64,000 bases of DNA from Proteinivorax tanatarense (GTDB lineage Bacteria > Bacillota > Proteinivoracia > Proteinivoracales > Proteinivoracaceae), in the NCBI RefSeq assembly GCF_040267685.1, contig NZ_CP158367.1, forward strand, positions 1,798,001 to 1,862,000, read 5' to 3'. The stretch's first letter is position 1. Each line of letters opens with the position of its first letter. Below the pieces are notes generated by a model. That model worked only from the letters and a program-made list of their open reading frames with translations, made no database searches and was not told the origin of the DNA. A program made the position numbers and the translations under genes. Positions 44,113 through 52,909 of this stretch are shown here, one piece after another.

Positions 44113-45261
44113 CTATACAACAGACGGTTCTTTAATTAAATTACCAGCCTCAAATCTTTTTAATCTAAGCATTGAGATATCAACAGTAGGTTCTTTTCCT
44201 ACTATTGTTTCTGAAATGGCTTTAGCTACAGCAGGGGCAATCATAAATCCATGTCCACTAAAGCCAACTGCCATATAAAAGTTTTCAACTTCCTCTGAGT
44301 TTCCTAATATGGGCTGAGAATCTGGAGTTATATTGTAAGAACCTGCCCATTGTCTTACAACCTTCAAATTTTTAAGAGAAGGTAAGACTGGAAGCACTTT
44401 TTGCGCCATCTCCTCTAAAAAATTCCAAGTAGATGTGGTATCTGTTCCTTTTAATTCATTAGGGTCTCCAAAACCCATTATAAAACTTCCATGGGGAGTT
44501 TGTTGACAGTAGAAGCCATGTTTGAGAGATATAACCATAGGATCTTGGATTTGTTTTATTGATTGAGTAACTAATATCTGGTGGCGTTCTGAAAAAACAG
44601 GAATATCTATCCCTGCCATTTTTGATATACCCTTAGAATATGGACCAGCGGCATTTATAACAAGATCAGCGCTTATATCCCCTTTATCAGTGATAACCTT
44701 TTTAATCTTCCCTTTTTCCCTAACTAAGTCTAATACTCTTGTGTTTTTATAAATTTTTGCTCCTAATCGATTAGCACCAATAGCATAAGTAAGTGTTGTG
44801 GTAAATGGGTTTAAATGGCCATCCTTATCACAGAAAGTGGCACCAATAAGTCCTTCAGTATTTAAGTGAGGAACAATAGTTTTAGCTTCTTGGGGAGTCA
44901 AATACTCAACATCTATACCTAAAGATTGCTGTAATTGTATATTTCTTTTGTATTGATTAACCATTTCATTATCATACGCAAGCATCATATAACCTTTTTG
45001 TTTAAATTCTAAATCATAGTCTGTAGGAATCATTTCATGTAATTGCTCAAATTCCGCTATGCTTTCTTTAGCTAAAAGGCAGTTCATCTTTAAGCCCCAC
45101 TGCTGTCTAACACCTGCCCCACATCTTCCGGTGGACCCAGCAGCAAGATAGTCTTTTTCTAGCAATACAATATCCTTTATTCCCTGTTTAGCAAGATGAT
45201 AAGCAAGAGAAGTCCCCACTATTCCTCCCCCAATTATAATTACGTTAGCATTATTTTGCAC
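44113..45261 (-). CDS. FAD-dependent amine/proline dehydrogenase beta subunit (DAO family)
   Basis: A 382-residue D-amino-acid-oxidase-fold flavoprotein. FAD loop VIIIGGGIVGTSLAYHLAKQG at the N-terminus, GSTGRCGAGVRQQWG (about residues 43-57), and the C-terminal GFSGHGFMIAPAVAKAISE are typical of SoxB/PdhB-like dehydrogenases. It should oxidise a secondary or primary amine such as proline, hydroxyproline, sarcosine or glycine. The four preceding genes supply a 2Fe-2S protein, an NAD(P)-type flavoprotein, a [4Fe-4S] protein and a BFD protein. This matches archaeal four-subunit L-proline dehydrogenase (PdhAFXB) and bacterial HcnABC/hydroxyproline dehydrogenase complexes. Substrate not decided by sequence. 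Confidence 0.85.
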   Translation of the reverse strand: MQNNANVIIIGGGIVGTSLAYHLAKQGIKDIVLLEKDYLAAGSTGRCGAGVRQQWGLKMNCLLAKESIAEFEQLHEMIPTDYDLEFKQKGYMMLAYDNEMVNQYKRNIQLQQSLGIDVEYLTPQEAKTIVPHLNTEGLIGATFCDKDGHLNPFTTTLTYAIGANRLGAKIYKNTRVLDLVREKGKIKKVITDKGDISADLVINAAGPYSKGISKMAGIDIPVFSERHQILVTQSIKQIQDPMVISLKHGFYCQQTPHGSFIMGFGDPNELKGTDTTSTWNFLEEMAQKVLPVLPSLKNLKVVRQWAGSYNITPDSQPILGNSEEVENFYMAVGFSGHGFMIAPAVAKAISETIVGKEPTVDISMLRLKRFEAGNLIKEPSVV

Positions 45262-45529
45262 CTTTATTACCTCCCAAAAACACTTTCATCATTGCTGGTT
45301 TTGCCGGAGGTCTTTTTTGCCAAAGGGAAATTTTGTCAATAGGCTTGTTTAGTTCAGAACTTAATATTTGTTGTAAAATACCACCACATGTTCTGCCTTG
45401 ACAGCAACCCATAGACATTCTAGAGATTCTTTTAATCTCCTCAGCACTATCTATTCCATCGGAAATTAGTTTCTTTATATCTCCAACAGTTACATCCTCA
45501 CATCTACAAACTATAATGTTATCATTCAT
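45251..45529 (-). CDS. BFD-type [2Fe-2S] subunit (PdhX-like)
   Basis: A 92-residue protein with the four cysteines of the BFD/NifU-middle-type [2Fe-2S] domain: VCRCEDVTVGD and MGCCQGRTCGG. The C-terminal 25 residues (SLWQKRPPAKPAMMKVFLGG) are typical of subunits attached to amine dehydrogenase complexes. It overlaps both neighbours by about 10 bp, so it is translationally coupled to the catalytic beta subunit. Confidence 0.88.
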   Translation of the reverse strand: MNDNIIVCRCEDVTVGDIKKLISDGIDSAEEIKRISRMSMGCCQGRTCGGILQQILSSELNKPIDKISLWQKRPPAKPAMMKVFLGGNKGAK

Positions 45530-46019
45530 AAATCTTTTCCCCCTTGAGCTTTATAAATCTAATTTCATCTGCACCTTTTGTAGAAGTCTCGATAGTTATT
45601 AAAGTTGTTTTATTAAAAGATTTACCAGTTCGTATATTGGACACAGTACACTTTTCTACAGGTTTCCCATATCTATTTAATCCAATCACCTCTTCTCCAA
45701 TAGCTGGCAATGGTATAAATTCATATGGCAAAGTTATTTTTCCTTTCTCCCCACTCACATCAACTACAAAAACTGCTAGCCCTGGACACACACTTACACA
45801 TATTGAACAACCATTACATTTTTCAAAATCTATATCAGGGATGTTGTTTATATCTTGACCTATTACCACCGCTTTCTGCGGGCAACTATCTTCACAGGGG
45901 TTACATGGTATAGGTTGAAAACATTCAAAAATAGCAACAGGTCCACGTTCCATGCGCCTTTGACTAGGCATTATTTCTTTTAGGTCCTTCTTTTGAGGAA
46001 CTCCCGTTTTTATTAACAT
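45522..46019 (-). CDS. [4Fe-4S] ferredoxin-like subunit (PdhF-like)
   Basis: A 165-residue protein from the ATG at 46019 (GGGGTGG upstream; the longer frame to 46085 overlaps the flavoprotein gene by 73 bp). Two ferredoxin motifs, CNPCEDSCPQKAV and CNGCSICVSVCPGLAV, are followed by a beta-rich C-terminal domain with IGLNRYGKPVEKC. It likely relays electrons between the two flavoprotein subunits of the complex, or to free ferredoxin. Confidence 0.82.
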   Translation of the reverse strand: MLIKTGVPQKKDLKEIMPSQRRMERGPVAIFECFQPIPCNPCEDSCPQKAVVIGQDINNIPDIDFEKCNGCSICVSVCPGLAVFVVDVSGEKGKITLPYEFIPLPAIGEEVIGLNRYGKPVEKCTVSNIRTGKSFNKTTLITIETSTKGADEIRFIKLKGEKIYE

Positions 46020-47080
46020 TCGACCACCCCAATTCTGTCGAGACCTTTTCGAACATTTTTTGCTACTTCTCCCTTTCTTAACCACCGCAGACTTTGTAAT
46101 ACTAAGTTAAGCTCTTTATTTAAATCCCTATTTGTTATATCCATAGATAAAGCTAGACCCGCCACTTTGCCTTCTACCATTGCACAGCTGGCTTCCTCCA
46201 CTCCTGTAACATCGCCTGCCACATAAATATTATTTATTGTTGTTTGCAAATGACGGTTTCTTAATGGAACATACCCGCCTAGTTCTTTTATATACTGCAT
46301 TTCACACCCTCTTTGCCATAGTAGATCATTAATAGGAGTAAGACCAACCGATAAACAGATTGTATCCACTTCTACATTAAATTCTGTACTTGGCTCAACT
46401 TCCCATTTGTTGTTTAACCTTGCTATTACAGCACCTTCTACCTCAGAGTCTCCAACTGCTTTTATAATTGTATGATTAGTGTAGATAGGAACAGCAGCTC
46501 TTGCAATCTTAGCAGAATGAACCCAATACCCCCCTATGCTATCATTGCCTTCTATTACTGCTACTACATCCACCCCTGCCTGCATAAGCTGGTAGCTTAC
46601 TATTAACCCTATGTTGCCAGCACCAATCATTAAAACTTTTTTACCTGGTAATATTCCTTCTTTATTCATCAGTGTTTGAACAGCACCAGCTCCGTACACT
46701 CCAGGTAAATCGTTACCTTCAAAAGGCAAAAACCTTTCTTGGGCACCTGTAGCTATGACTGTCCCTTTAGGTTTAACCTTTAAGTAAACCTTATCATCTA
46801 ACAACAGTGTAAAAACTCCATCTTCGTAACATCCTATAACAGAAGTATTTAACAACACCTTAACTTGCTCTAAGTCAATTTTATCTGGTATGTCTATCCC
46901 TCTAAGGCCGGCATAGTGTTCCTTAGATCCAAAAAATTTATGGGTTTGTTTGATTAACTGTCCCCCTAACTGATCACTTTCATCTACCAACCAAACTTCC
47001 AAGCCCTTCTCAGCTAAAGTAGAAGCAGCACAGATTCCTGCTGGTCCTCCTCCTACAACCAATGCATCTATTGTTATCAA
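46013..47080 (-). CDS. NAD(P)/FAD-dependent oxidoreductase subunit (PdhA/HcnB-like)
   Basis: A 355-residue pyridine-nucleotide-disulfide-type flavoprotein. FAD loop VVGGGPAGICAASTLAEKG at the N-terminus, IATGAQERFLPFEG, a second Rossmann loop MIGAGNIGLIVSYQLMQAG (about residue 150), and the late IYVAGDVTGVEEAS. This is the alpha subunit of multi-subunit amine dehydrogenases, holding FAD and probably binding NAD(P). The C-terminal Cys-rich BFD extension of HcnB is absent here because that domain is encoded separately at 45251. Confidence 0.87.
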   Translation of the reverse strand: MITIDALVVGGGPAGICAASTLAEKGLEVWLVDESDQLGGQLIKQTHKFFGSKEHYAGLRGIDIPDKIDLEQVKVLLNTSVIGCYEDGVFTLLLDDKVYLKVKPKGTVIATGAQERFLPFEGNDLPGVYGAGAVQTLMNKEGILPGKKVLMIGAGNIGLIVSYQLMQAGVDVVAVIEGNDSIGGYWVHSAKIARAAVPIYTNHTIIKAVGDSEVEGAVIARLNNKWEVEPSTEFNVEVDTICLSVGLTPINDLLWQRGCEMQYIKELGGYVPLRNRHLQTTINNIYVAGDVTGVEEASCAMVEGKVAGLALSMDITNRDLNKELNLVLQSLRWLRKGEVAKNVRKGLDRIGVVEC

Positions 47081-47092
47081 ATTTACCCCTCC

Positions 47093-47380
47093 TTAATGTT
47101 GACTAAATACTTCCATACCAGGTTTAACTTTAGTTGTGCAAATAGGCGTATTAGGAATGTTGTCAACTATCATCAAACATGCAGAGCATTTTCCTATAGC
47201 ACAAAACAACCCCCTATCCCTACCTCGTTTTTGACTTTTAGTTAGTTTCCTATACCCAGCTGCATGTAAAGCACCGGCTATAGTTTCACCTAAATAAGCT
47301 TGTATTTTTCTATCATTATAATGAAAGCTTATCTTTTTCCCCCTTTTAAAACTTTTAATTGGGTGTTTTTTTATCCTCAT
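47093..47380 (-). CDS. [2Fe-2S] ferredoxin-fold subunit (HcnA/SoxX-like)
   Basis: A protein of 95 residues from the ATG at 47380 (CGGGGGA upstream; a TTG at 47398 is less likely). It has a beta-grasp [2Fe-2S] fold (FHYNDRKIQAYLGETIAGAL) with cluster ligands in FCAIGKCSACLMIV and a fourth Cys in NTPICTT. It is first in the five-gene dehydrogenase operon. Its cluster is the likely link between the alpha flavoprotein and the beta subunit. Confidence 0.88.
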   Translation of the reverse strand: MRIKKHPIKSFKRGKKISFHYNDRKIQAYLGETIAGALHAAGYRKLTKSQKRGRDRGLFCAIGKCSACLMIVDNIPNTPICTTKVKPGMEVFSQH

Positions 47381-47491
47381 AAAAATCCCCCGTTTCAATT
47401 TTTAAAATCTTCTCTTTATAAAGATTTCTTTTTTTAATGTGAAATTTCCTCTATTTTCTTAATATTTATTTTATTATTGCTAAAATAATGC

Positions 47492-47530
47492 AAAAAAAAA
47501 GAGCTATCTTAACCACCAAAAAAGATAGTT
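47492..47530 (-). terminator. Terminator after the chemoreceptor gene
   Basis: Stem AACTATCTT / AAGATAGCT (one G-U) followed by nine T residues on the minus strand, about 20 nt beyond the stop codon. Confidence 0.83.
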
Positions 47531-47550
47531 TAAGACACCTCTTCTTAATT

Positions 47551-48882
47551 TTATATTTTAAAAGTTTTAATTTGCTCTTCTAAATCTAAAGAAAATTCTT
47601 CTAGCTTTTCTGCAATCGCATTTATTTCTTCAGTTAGTGCAGTTTGTTCTTCCATTGATGCAGCAACATTTTCAATGTTAGATAAGTTATTATGTGATAT
47701 ATCTTGTGCTTTTTTGGTTTTAGTAATTATAGGTCTAGTTTCTTCCGACAAGCTAGTTATTTTAGCAGTAACTTGTTGAATTTGCCCAACGATCCCTTCT
47801 GTTTGTTGAAGGGTATTTTGTATTACATCCCCTGTTTTTTCAACAGTTTTTACTCCTGTGCTCACAGTATTTCTACTGTCATTCATTTGCTTAACTGTAT
47901 CATCTGTTTTAACCTGTATTTTTTCAACAATAGTTCTAATTTCATCAGTAAAGCTATGGGACTCTTCCGCTAATTTCCTAACTTCATCAGCTACTACTGC
48001 AAATCCTTTGCCATCCTCTCCTGCTCGAGCAGCTTCAATAGCAGCATTTAAAGCTAATAGGTTTGTTTGGTTAGAAATATTAGCTATAATTTCAACTATT
48101 TCATTTATTCTTTCAATCTCAGCACCTAAACCCTTTAATTGTTCAGCTAGACTTATTATGTCATTGCTGATATCATTTATTGATTTAAATACATCTTGCA
48201 CTGATTTTTCACCATCTCCAATATTTTCTATAGCTTTAGCAGTTTGGCTTTCAACGCTTTCTGACTCACTGCTTAATTCCACTAAATTATTCATACTAGC
48301 TGATACTATGCTGTTAACATCATCTAAAAACTCCGATTGAGTTTCTGCCTGAGATGCTACCTGCTGGGTTGTACTAGAAATTTGCTCAGATGATTGGCTT
48401 ACCTCTGAGGTCCCCCTTCTCATTTTTTCCGATGCTTCTGACAGCTCCACCGCCATATTTTTTATACCACTAAGCAACGTTTTATTATTTTCTAACATTT
48501 TGTGCATTTCAAAAGCTAATTTGCCTAATTGATTTTTAGGATAGGTTTCCTGGTCCACCGTTAAATCCCCTTGTGCTATCCTCTGGGCTAACTTTTGAAT
48601 TTTATTTACAGGTCTCATTATCAAGAAATATGTAACTACAAGAACAGTAAGCACATTTAAACCAACTGTAAAACCATTGTTAATGATAACAATCAAAAAA
48701 GATGAAAGTTCCGTACTTTGTGCCAGTTCAAGAGCCTCTAGTTTATTAACCAAAAATGCATTAAGCGGCGTAGTTAAAATAGTAGCGATAACCATTGCTA
48801 TAGTAATTTGAAAACCTAGTCGGTGAGTTAATTTTATATTGAATACTTTGCTGAATTTATTGTTAATTCTTTTATTAGACAT
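47551..48882 (-). CDS. Methyl-accepting chemotaxis protein with almost no external domain
   Basis: A 443-residue chemoreceptor. Two membrane helices (about residues 25-45 and 62-90) are separated by only about 17 residues, so there is no periplasmic-type ligand domain. A HAMP domain ([21 protein letters not shown]) and a long coiled-coil signalling domain follow, with the tip [20 protein letters not shown] and [18 protein letters not shown]. It probably senses an internal or membrane state such as redox or energy. It lies 30 nt after hprK and may be co-transcribed with it. Confidence 0.93.
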   Translation of the reverse strand: MSNKRINNKFSKVFNIKLTHRLGFQITIAMVIATILTTPLNAFLVNKLEALELAQSTELSSFLIVIINNGFTVGLNVLTVLVVTYFLIMRPVNKIQKLAQRIAQGDLTVDQETYPKNQLGKLAFEMHKMLENNKTLLSGIKNMAVELSEASEKMRRGTSEVSQSSEQISSTTQQVASQAETQSEFLDDVNSIVSASMNNLVELSSESESVESQTAKAIENIGDGEKSVQDVFKSINDISNDIISLAEQLKGLGAEIERINEIVEIIANISNQTNLLALNAAIEAARAGEDGKGFAVVADEVRKLAEESHSFTDEIRTIVEKIQVKTDDTVKQMNDSRNTVSTGVKTVEKTGDVIQNTLQQTEGIVGQIQQVTAKITSLSEETRPIITKTKKAQDISHNNLSNIENVAASMEEQTALTEEINAIAEKLEEFSLDLEEQIKTFKI

Positions 48883-48912
48883 TATGACTCCTCCTACTTC
48901 TACTGTGATATT

Positions 48913-49854
48913 TTATTGGTTTTGAGTTATTAAAGAATTTAGCTTTTTACTAAATTCTTCTGGTGTGTTAGTTCCTATTTTCTTCGCTCTATGATTCATA
49001 GCTGCAATTTCCATAATAATTGCCAAGTTTCTACCAGGAGCGACAGGAATCGTATGCATTTCGATATTTACACCAAACACCTCAAAATAGTGTTTATCTA
49101 AGCCCAAGCGTTCATAACTCTTCTTATCATCCCAATGCTCTAAATTTATTACAAGTTCCACTTCTTTCTGACTTCTTACACATCCTGTTCCAAATAAACT
49201 TACCACATTTATAAGTCCTACCCCTCTGATTTCTAGCAAGTGCTCTAACACTTTTGGTGCAGCTCCAATAATTGCTCTTTCTCGTATACTTCTCAACTCC
49301 ACAGCATCATCTGAGATTAACCTGTGTCCCCTTTTTATAAGCTCCAAAGCAGTCTCACTTTTACCTATCCCACTTTGCCCTTTTATTAACACCCCTACAC
49401 CATAAATATCAACTAAAACGCCATGGATTGTTTTGGTTGGTGCTAAATCTCTATCTAAAAAATCCGTAGACAAAGCAATAAAATCTGTAGTTGTTCTTTC
49501 AGTTCCTAAGATAGGGATATTACTTTTTTGAGCCAAAGACAGCATGCTTTCTGTTGGCTTAAAACCTCTAGTCAAAATAATACAGGGAACTGTTTCTAAA
49601 AGAAGGTTTTTAAAACGCAATTTTTGAACTTCAGGCTCTAAGCTATACAAAAAAGTAAGTTCCGTTTTTCCCAACACTTGAATTCTTTTTTTGGGGTAGT
49701 ACGCATCGTAACCTGCTAGTTCTAAAGCGGGCCTACTTATATCTTTTATTGTTATATGTTTTTTGTCTAGTAACTCTTCGCCAGAAAAAATAGTAAGATT
49801 AAATTTTTTTTGCAACTTATGTACAGCTACATTTTTCACACACTGAACCTCCAT
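48913..49854 (-). CDS. hprK: HPr kinase/phosphorylase
   Basis: A 313-residue HprK. The N-terminal domain (TIKDISRPALELAGYDAYYP) precedes the kinase domain with Walker A KGQSGIGKSETALEL (about residues 157-171) and the catalytic HRLISDDAVEL. The GAAPKVLEHLLEIRGVGLINV signature and the C-terminal NHRAKKIG complete the fold. HprK phosphorylates and dephosphorylates Ser46 of HPr in carbon catabolite control. The gene follows a lipoprotein gene by 5 nt. Confidence 0.96.
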   Translation of the reverse strand: MEVQCVKNVAVHKLQKKFNLTIFSGEELLDKKHITIKDISRPALELAGYDAYYPKKRIQVLGKTELTFLYSLEPEVQKLRFKNLLLETVPCIILTRGFKPTESMLSLAQKSNIPILGTERTTTDFIALSTDFLDRDLAPTKTIHGVLVDIYGVGVLIKGQSGIGKSETALELIKRGHRLISDDAVELRSIRERAIIGAAPKVLEHLLEIRGVGLINVVSLFGTGCVRSQKEVELVINLEHWDDKKSYERLGLDKHYFEVFGVNIEMHTIPVAPGRNLAIIMEIAAMNHRAKKIGTNTPEEFSKKLNSLITQNQ

Positions 49855-49859
49855 TTTAC

Positions 49860-50576
49860 TTAGTTAGATATATCTAAATCTATTTCCACATTTTTATCTA
49901 AAACTTCAATTTCTTTTAGTAAAGACTTCTTTCCTGATTCACTGTTTACAAAAACCTCTAATTTCTGGAGTTCTATTTGTTCGTTAATATAAAAAGACAC
50001 TCCAACAATAAAATTATCTTTTTTACTTAAATCCTCTTTTTGATCAGTTGATAAAAAATTTATAGTCTCTAAGTATTCTATGATATATTCATCTTTTAAA
50101 GAGCCTGAAATTACAAGTGTTTGTTCATCTTGTACTAAGGCAAAATCTTCCATGATTTCGTACTCGCCCTTATCTATCAAAGTTTTAAAATGAGAAGGCC
50201 CAGAAATAAGACTTATTATACGCTTGTCTCCGTATTCTTTAATGTCAGTCCATTCTTCACTAGCATCCCTTTTAATAAACCTGTCTGTATCCCGTTTATA
50301 AAATTCTACTCTATTTGAGCCAATTTCTCCAATTAAATACATCATATCATCAGCAAATATTTCGACGCCACGTAAAGAAACATTAACTCCAGCACCATTG
50401 TCTTGAGCGCTAGACTGAACACTAAACTGATAGTTATTGTTGTTTTCCATATTTTCTTTTACTTTTGTTAAGACTTCCTCAGGTTCATAGTCTTCTATTG
50501 AAGATAAATCGCATCCTGTTATAAGTAATGGTAAAAATAACGCTACTATAAAAATTTTAATATAAATTGAGTTCAA
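49860..50576 (-). CDS. Putative lipoprotein
   Basis: A 238-residue protein with a signal peptide and lipobox LITGC. The mature part is beta-rich with acidic surface patches (NNNNYQFSVQSSAQDNGAG, then VSFYINEQIELQKLEVFVN). The layout suggests a LolA/LppX-like or DUF6612-like fold, but I cannot assign a family with confidence. Start is TTG, 8 nt after AGGAGGTG. It sits between malate dehydrogenase and hprK in a probable operon. No function proposed. Confidence 0.75.
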   Translation of the reverse strand: MNSIYIKIFIVALFLPLLITGCDLSSIEDYEPEEVLTKVKENMENNNNYQFSVQSSAQDNGAGVNVSLRGVEIFADDMMYLIGEIGSNRVEFYKRDTDRFIKRDASEEWTDIKEYGDKRIISLISGPSHFKTLIDKGEYEIMEDFALVQDEQTLVISGSLKDEYIIEYLETINFLSTDQKEDLSKKDNFIVGVSFYINEQIELQKLEVFVNSESGKKSLLKEIEVLDKNVEIDLDISN

Positions 50577-50594
50577 CGCTATAACACCTCCTGC

Positions 50595-51500
50595 TTAAGC
50601 TTCTATATCATTTAGCATTGATTTTATAATTGATATAGAGTTTTGTAGTTTAACTTGCTTACTTGGACATAAATCAAGTTTTACTTCATGCTCTATGCCA
50701 TTTTTGCCAACTATTACAGGTTCACTATATGTTGTTTCGTTGTTGTGATGATAATAGCACACCGGCAAAATTTCCTTTGTATTTTTATTGATTGCCTCAA
50801 CCACTTTGCAAATTGCTAAGGATACTGAATAAAAGGTACCTCCCTTTCTTTCAATAACTTGAGCTCCTCCTTTAACAGTATCTTCTTTTATTTTGGCTAA
50901 AGTTTGTTGTGAAATTACTTTATACCTATTTAAAGGAACACCAGAAATATATGTATTGTCATCTAATATAACCATAGAATCCCCATGTTCTCCAATTACC
51001 ATAGAGCTAACATTTGCTGGATGTATACCTAAATAATTACCTAACAAAGATTCAAATCTTAATAAATCTAATACATTTCCCAGTCCAAATATCTTTTGGT
51101 ACGGAAGTTTTGACTGCTTAAATGCAATTTGAGTCATTATATCAACAGGATTAGATACCATAATTATATATGGCTCTGAATTGACGCTCATCACTTTATC
51201 TATTATATCTTTAACAACTTGCACATTCTTTTTAGCAAGGTCTAACCTGTTTTCACCTGGCTTTCTTGGAATACCTGCTGTTACTATTACAATATCAGAG
51301 TCAGCAGTTTTTTGGTAACCTCCTGATGAAACAGATATGTTAGGTAGTTGACCTGTTCCGTGCACAATGTCTAGCGCTTCCCCTTTAGCTTTTTCTCCAT
51401 CAACATCAACAAGTACCAACTCTTTTGCTAACCCTTGCAATGCTATAGCATATGCAGTTGTAGTTCCCACCCGTCCACAGCCAATTATTGATACTTTCAA
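50595..51500 (-). CDS. mdh: Malate dehydrogenase (lactate/malate dehydrogenase family)
   Basis: A 301-residue NAD-dependent 2-hydroxyacid dehydrogenase. NAD loop IGCGRVGTTTAYAIA at the N-terminus, substrate loop AGIPRKPGENRLDL (about residues 81-94), catalytic NVLDLLRFE and IGEHGDS. The specificity position in the loop is Arg (P-R-K-P); lactate dehydrogenases have Gln there, so malate/oxaloacetate is the likelier substrate. With aspartase it can connect aspartate, fumarate and malate. First of the mdh-lipoprotein-hprK-chemoreceptor run. Confidence 0.85.
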   Translation of the reverse strand: MKVSIIGCGRVGTTTAYAIALQGLAKELVLVDVDGEKAKGEALDIVHGTGQLPNISVSSGGYQKTADSDIVIVTAGIPRKPGENRLDLAKKNVQVVKDIIDKVMSVNSEPYIIMVSNPVDIMTQIAFKQSKLPYQKIFGLGNVLDLLRFESLLGNYLGIHPANVSSMVIGEHGDSMVILDDNTYISGVPLNRYKVISQQTLAKIKEDTVKGGAQVIERKGGTFYSVSLAICKVVEAINKNTKEILPVCYYHHNNETTYSEPVIVGKNGIEHEVKLDLCPSKQVKLQNSISIIKSMLNDIEA

Positions 51501-51533
51501 TTTGCAGCCTCCTCATATAACTATTCTAAGTTT

Positions 51534-51561
51534 ATTATATCATAACTAACATTGCTTGTAA
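51534..51561 (-). promoter_or_regulatory. Promoter of mdh
   Basis: Minus strand TTACAA (51556-51561), 16-bp spacer, perfect TATAAT (51534-51539), about 35 nt upstream of the start codon in the divergent region. Confidence 0.45.
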
Positions 51562-51610
51562 CAAAAGTCCTAATCCTAAATATAATATTTGTACAAGAAA
51601 GGGTGATGAT

Positions 51611-52627
51611 ATGAAAAAAATAACTTATCTTGCTCTATTATTAGTGCTTTTTATGAGTGCAACTCTATTAAGTGGCTGTAAAGAAAATGATGTAGAAAGC
51701 ATGCCAAAAGTTCGAGTATCTGAAGTAATTCATTCTGTATTTTATGCGCCTCAATATGTTGCTTTGCACAAGGGATACTTTGAAGATGAAGGTCTTGATG
51801 TGGAGTTAGCTATAGCATGGGGAGCTGATAGAGGTGCTGCCGCTCTATTATCAAATAGTGCTGACATTGCTTTGTTCGGGCCAGAAGCAGCTGTTTATAT
51901 AGCTCGCGAGCAAACAGATACTAAACTAGTAGGTTTTGCACAATTAACTCAAAAAGACGGTTCTTTCTTTTTAGCCAGAGAGCCTATGCCAGAATTTGAA
52001 TGGACAGATGTAAAAGGCAAAACAATTATCGGCGGAAGACCTGGAGGGGTTCCGCAAATGGTCCAAGAATATGTTTTATATCATAATGATGTAGTGCCTC
52101 ACCATGATGTAGAAATTATACAAAATATAGACTTAGGAGCAACCGCTCAAGCTTTTGAAAATGATGTGGGAGATTTTGTTCAGCTATTTGAACCCGGTGC
52201 ATCAATAGTAGAAAATACTGGTAGCGGACACGTGGTTGCATCTTTTGGCGAAGCAGGTGGAGATATTCCATATACAGTTTACCATGCAACAGATAGTTAT
52301 ATTGAAGAAAACCCAGACATTATACAAAAATTTACAAATGCAATCTATAGAGCCCAGATCTGGGTCGATAATCACTCTGCAGAAGAGATTGCCGAAGTTA
52401 TACAACCTTCCTTTGCAGAAACTGACTATGATATCCTGGTATCTTCTGTAGAAAGGTACAAAAAACAAGACACTTGGTCTAAAGATCCAATTCTCAGAAA
52501 GGAATCTTTAGATAAGCTCCAAGAAATATGTATCTTTTCAGAGGAATTAGACAAAAAAGTCCCTTATGAAGAGATTGTAAAGACTAAATTTGCCGAAGAA
52601 GCAGTAAAAAGCATTAATATAGATTAA
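51611..52627 (+). CDS. ABC transporter substrate-binding lipoprotein (NMT1/SsuA-like)
   Basis: A 338-residue lipoprotein (lipobox LLSGC) of the NMT1/THI5-like solute-binding family. Characteristic segments: HSVFYAPQYVALHKGYFEDEGL near the mature N-terminus, ADIALFGPEAAVYI, and the central KGKTIIGGRPGGVPQ. The family binds thiamine precursors, riboflavin-like compounds, sulfonates or nitrate. No TPP or FMN riboswitch precedes it, so the ligand is open. AAAGGGTGATGAT contains the ribosome site. It is followed by a terminator and then the matching ATPase and permease. Confidence 0.88.
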   Translation: MKKITYLALLLVLFMSATLLSGCKENDVESMPKVRVSEVIHSVFYAPQYVALHKGYFEDEGLDVELAIAWGADRGAAALLSNSADIALFGPEAAVYIAREQTDTKLVGFAQLTQKDGSFFLAREPMPEFEWTDVKGKTIIGGRPGGVPQMVQEYVLYHNDVVPHHDVEIIQNIDLGATAQAFENDVGDFVQLFEPGASIVENTGSGHVVASFGEAGGDIPYTVYHATDSYIEENPDIIQKFTNAIYRAQIWVDNHSAEEIAEVIQPSFAETDYDILVSSVERYKKQDTWSKDPILRKESLDKLQEICIFSEELDKKVPYEEIVKTKFAEEAVKSINID

Positions 52628-52687
52628 TAAAAATAAATTTCAATCAACGGAAAGTTTACCTGTGATAAGCTTAAAATATAATAAACC

Positions 52688-52726
52688 AAAGAGACTTTCT
52701 CAAGTAAAGAGAGATAGTCTCTTTTT
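52688..52726 (+). terminator. Terminator after the substrate-binding protein gene
   Basis: Stem AAAGAGACT / AGTCTCTTT with a short internal AGAGA region, followed by TTTTTC, about 60 nt past the stop. It may act as an attenuator, leaving more binding protein than ATPase/permease. The rest of the 282-bp gap (52628-52909) holds no gene; TTTACA with TATAGC near 52814-52841 could be a weak promoter for the ATPase gene. Confidence 0.75.
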
Positions 52727-52909
52727 CTTATAACAGCCTAAACATTGAAGTTTAGTTCTCCACTTTTAAAAAAGATCATCATGCACAAGTAAAGTTATTT
52801 GCCTAGATAAGTGTTTACAGTTTGCATTAGGATAGTATAGCACTCTTTTAGGTAATTATCATAATATAAATTAGACCTAATGTAAAGTGTACAGAAAGGA
52901 GGAAGTGTT

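Noticed and set aside
50595-51500. L-lactate dehydrogenase
   Set aside because: The substrate-specificity loop has Arg (PRKP) where lactate dehydrogenases have Gln; malate dehydrogenase fits better.
51562-51610. TPP or FMN riboswitch before the substrate-binding protein
   Set aside because: Only about 50 nt separate the divergent promoter region from the start, and no riboswitch core is visible.
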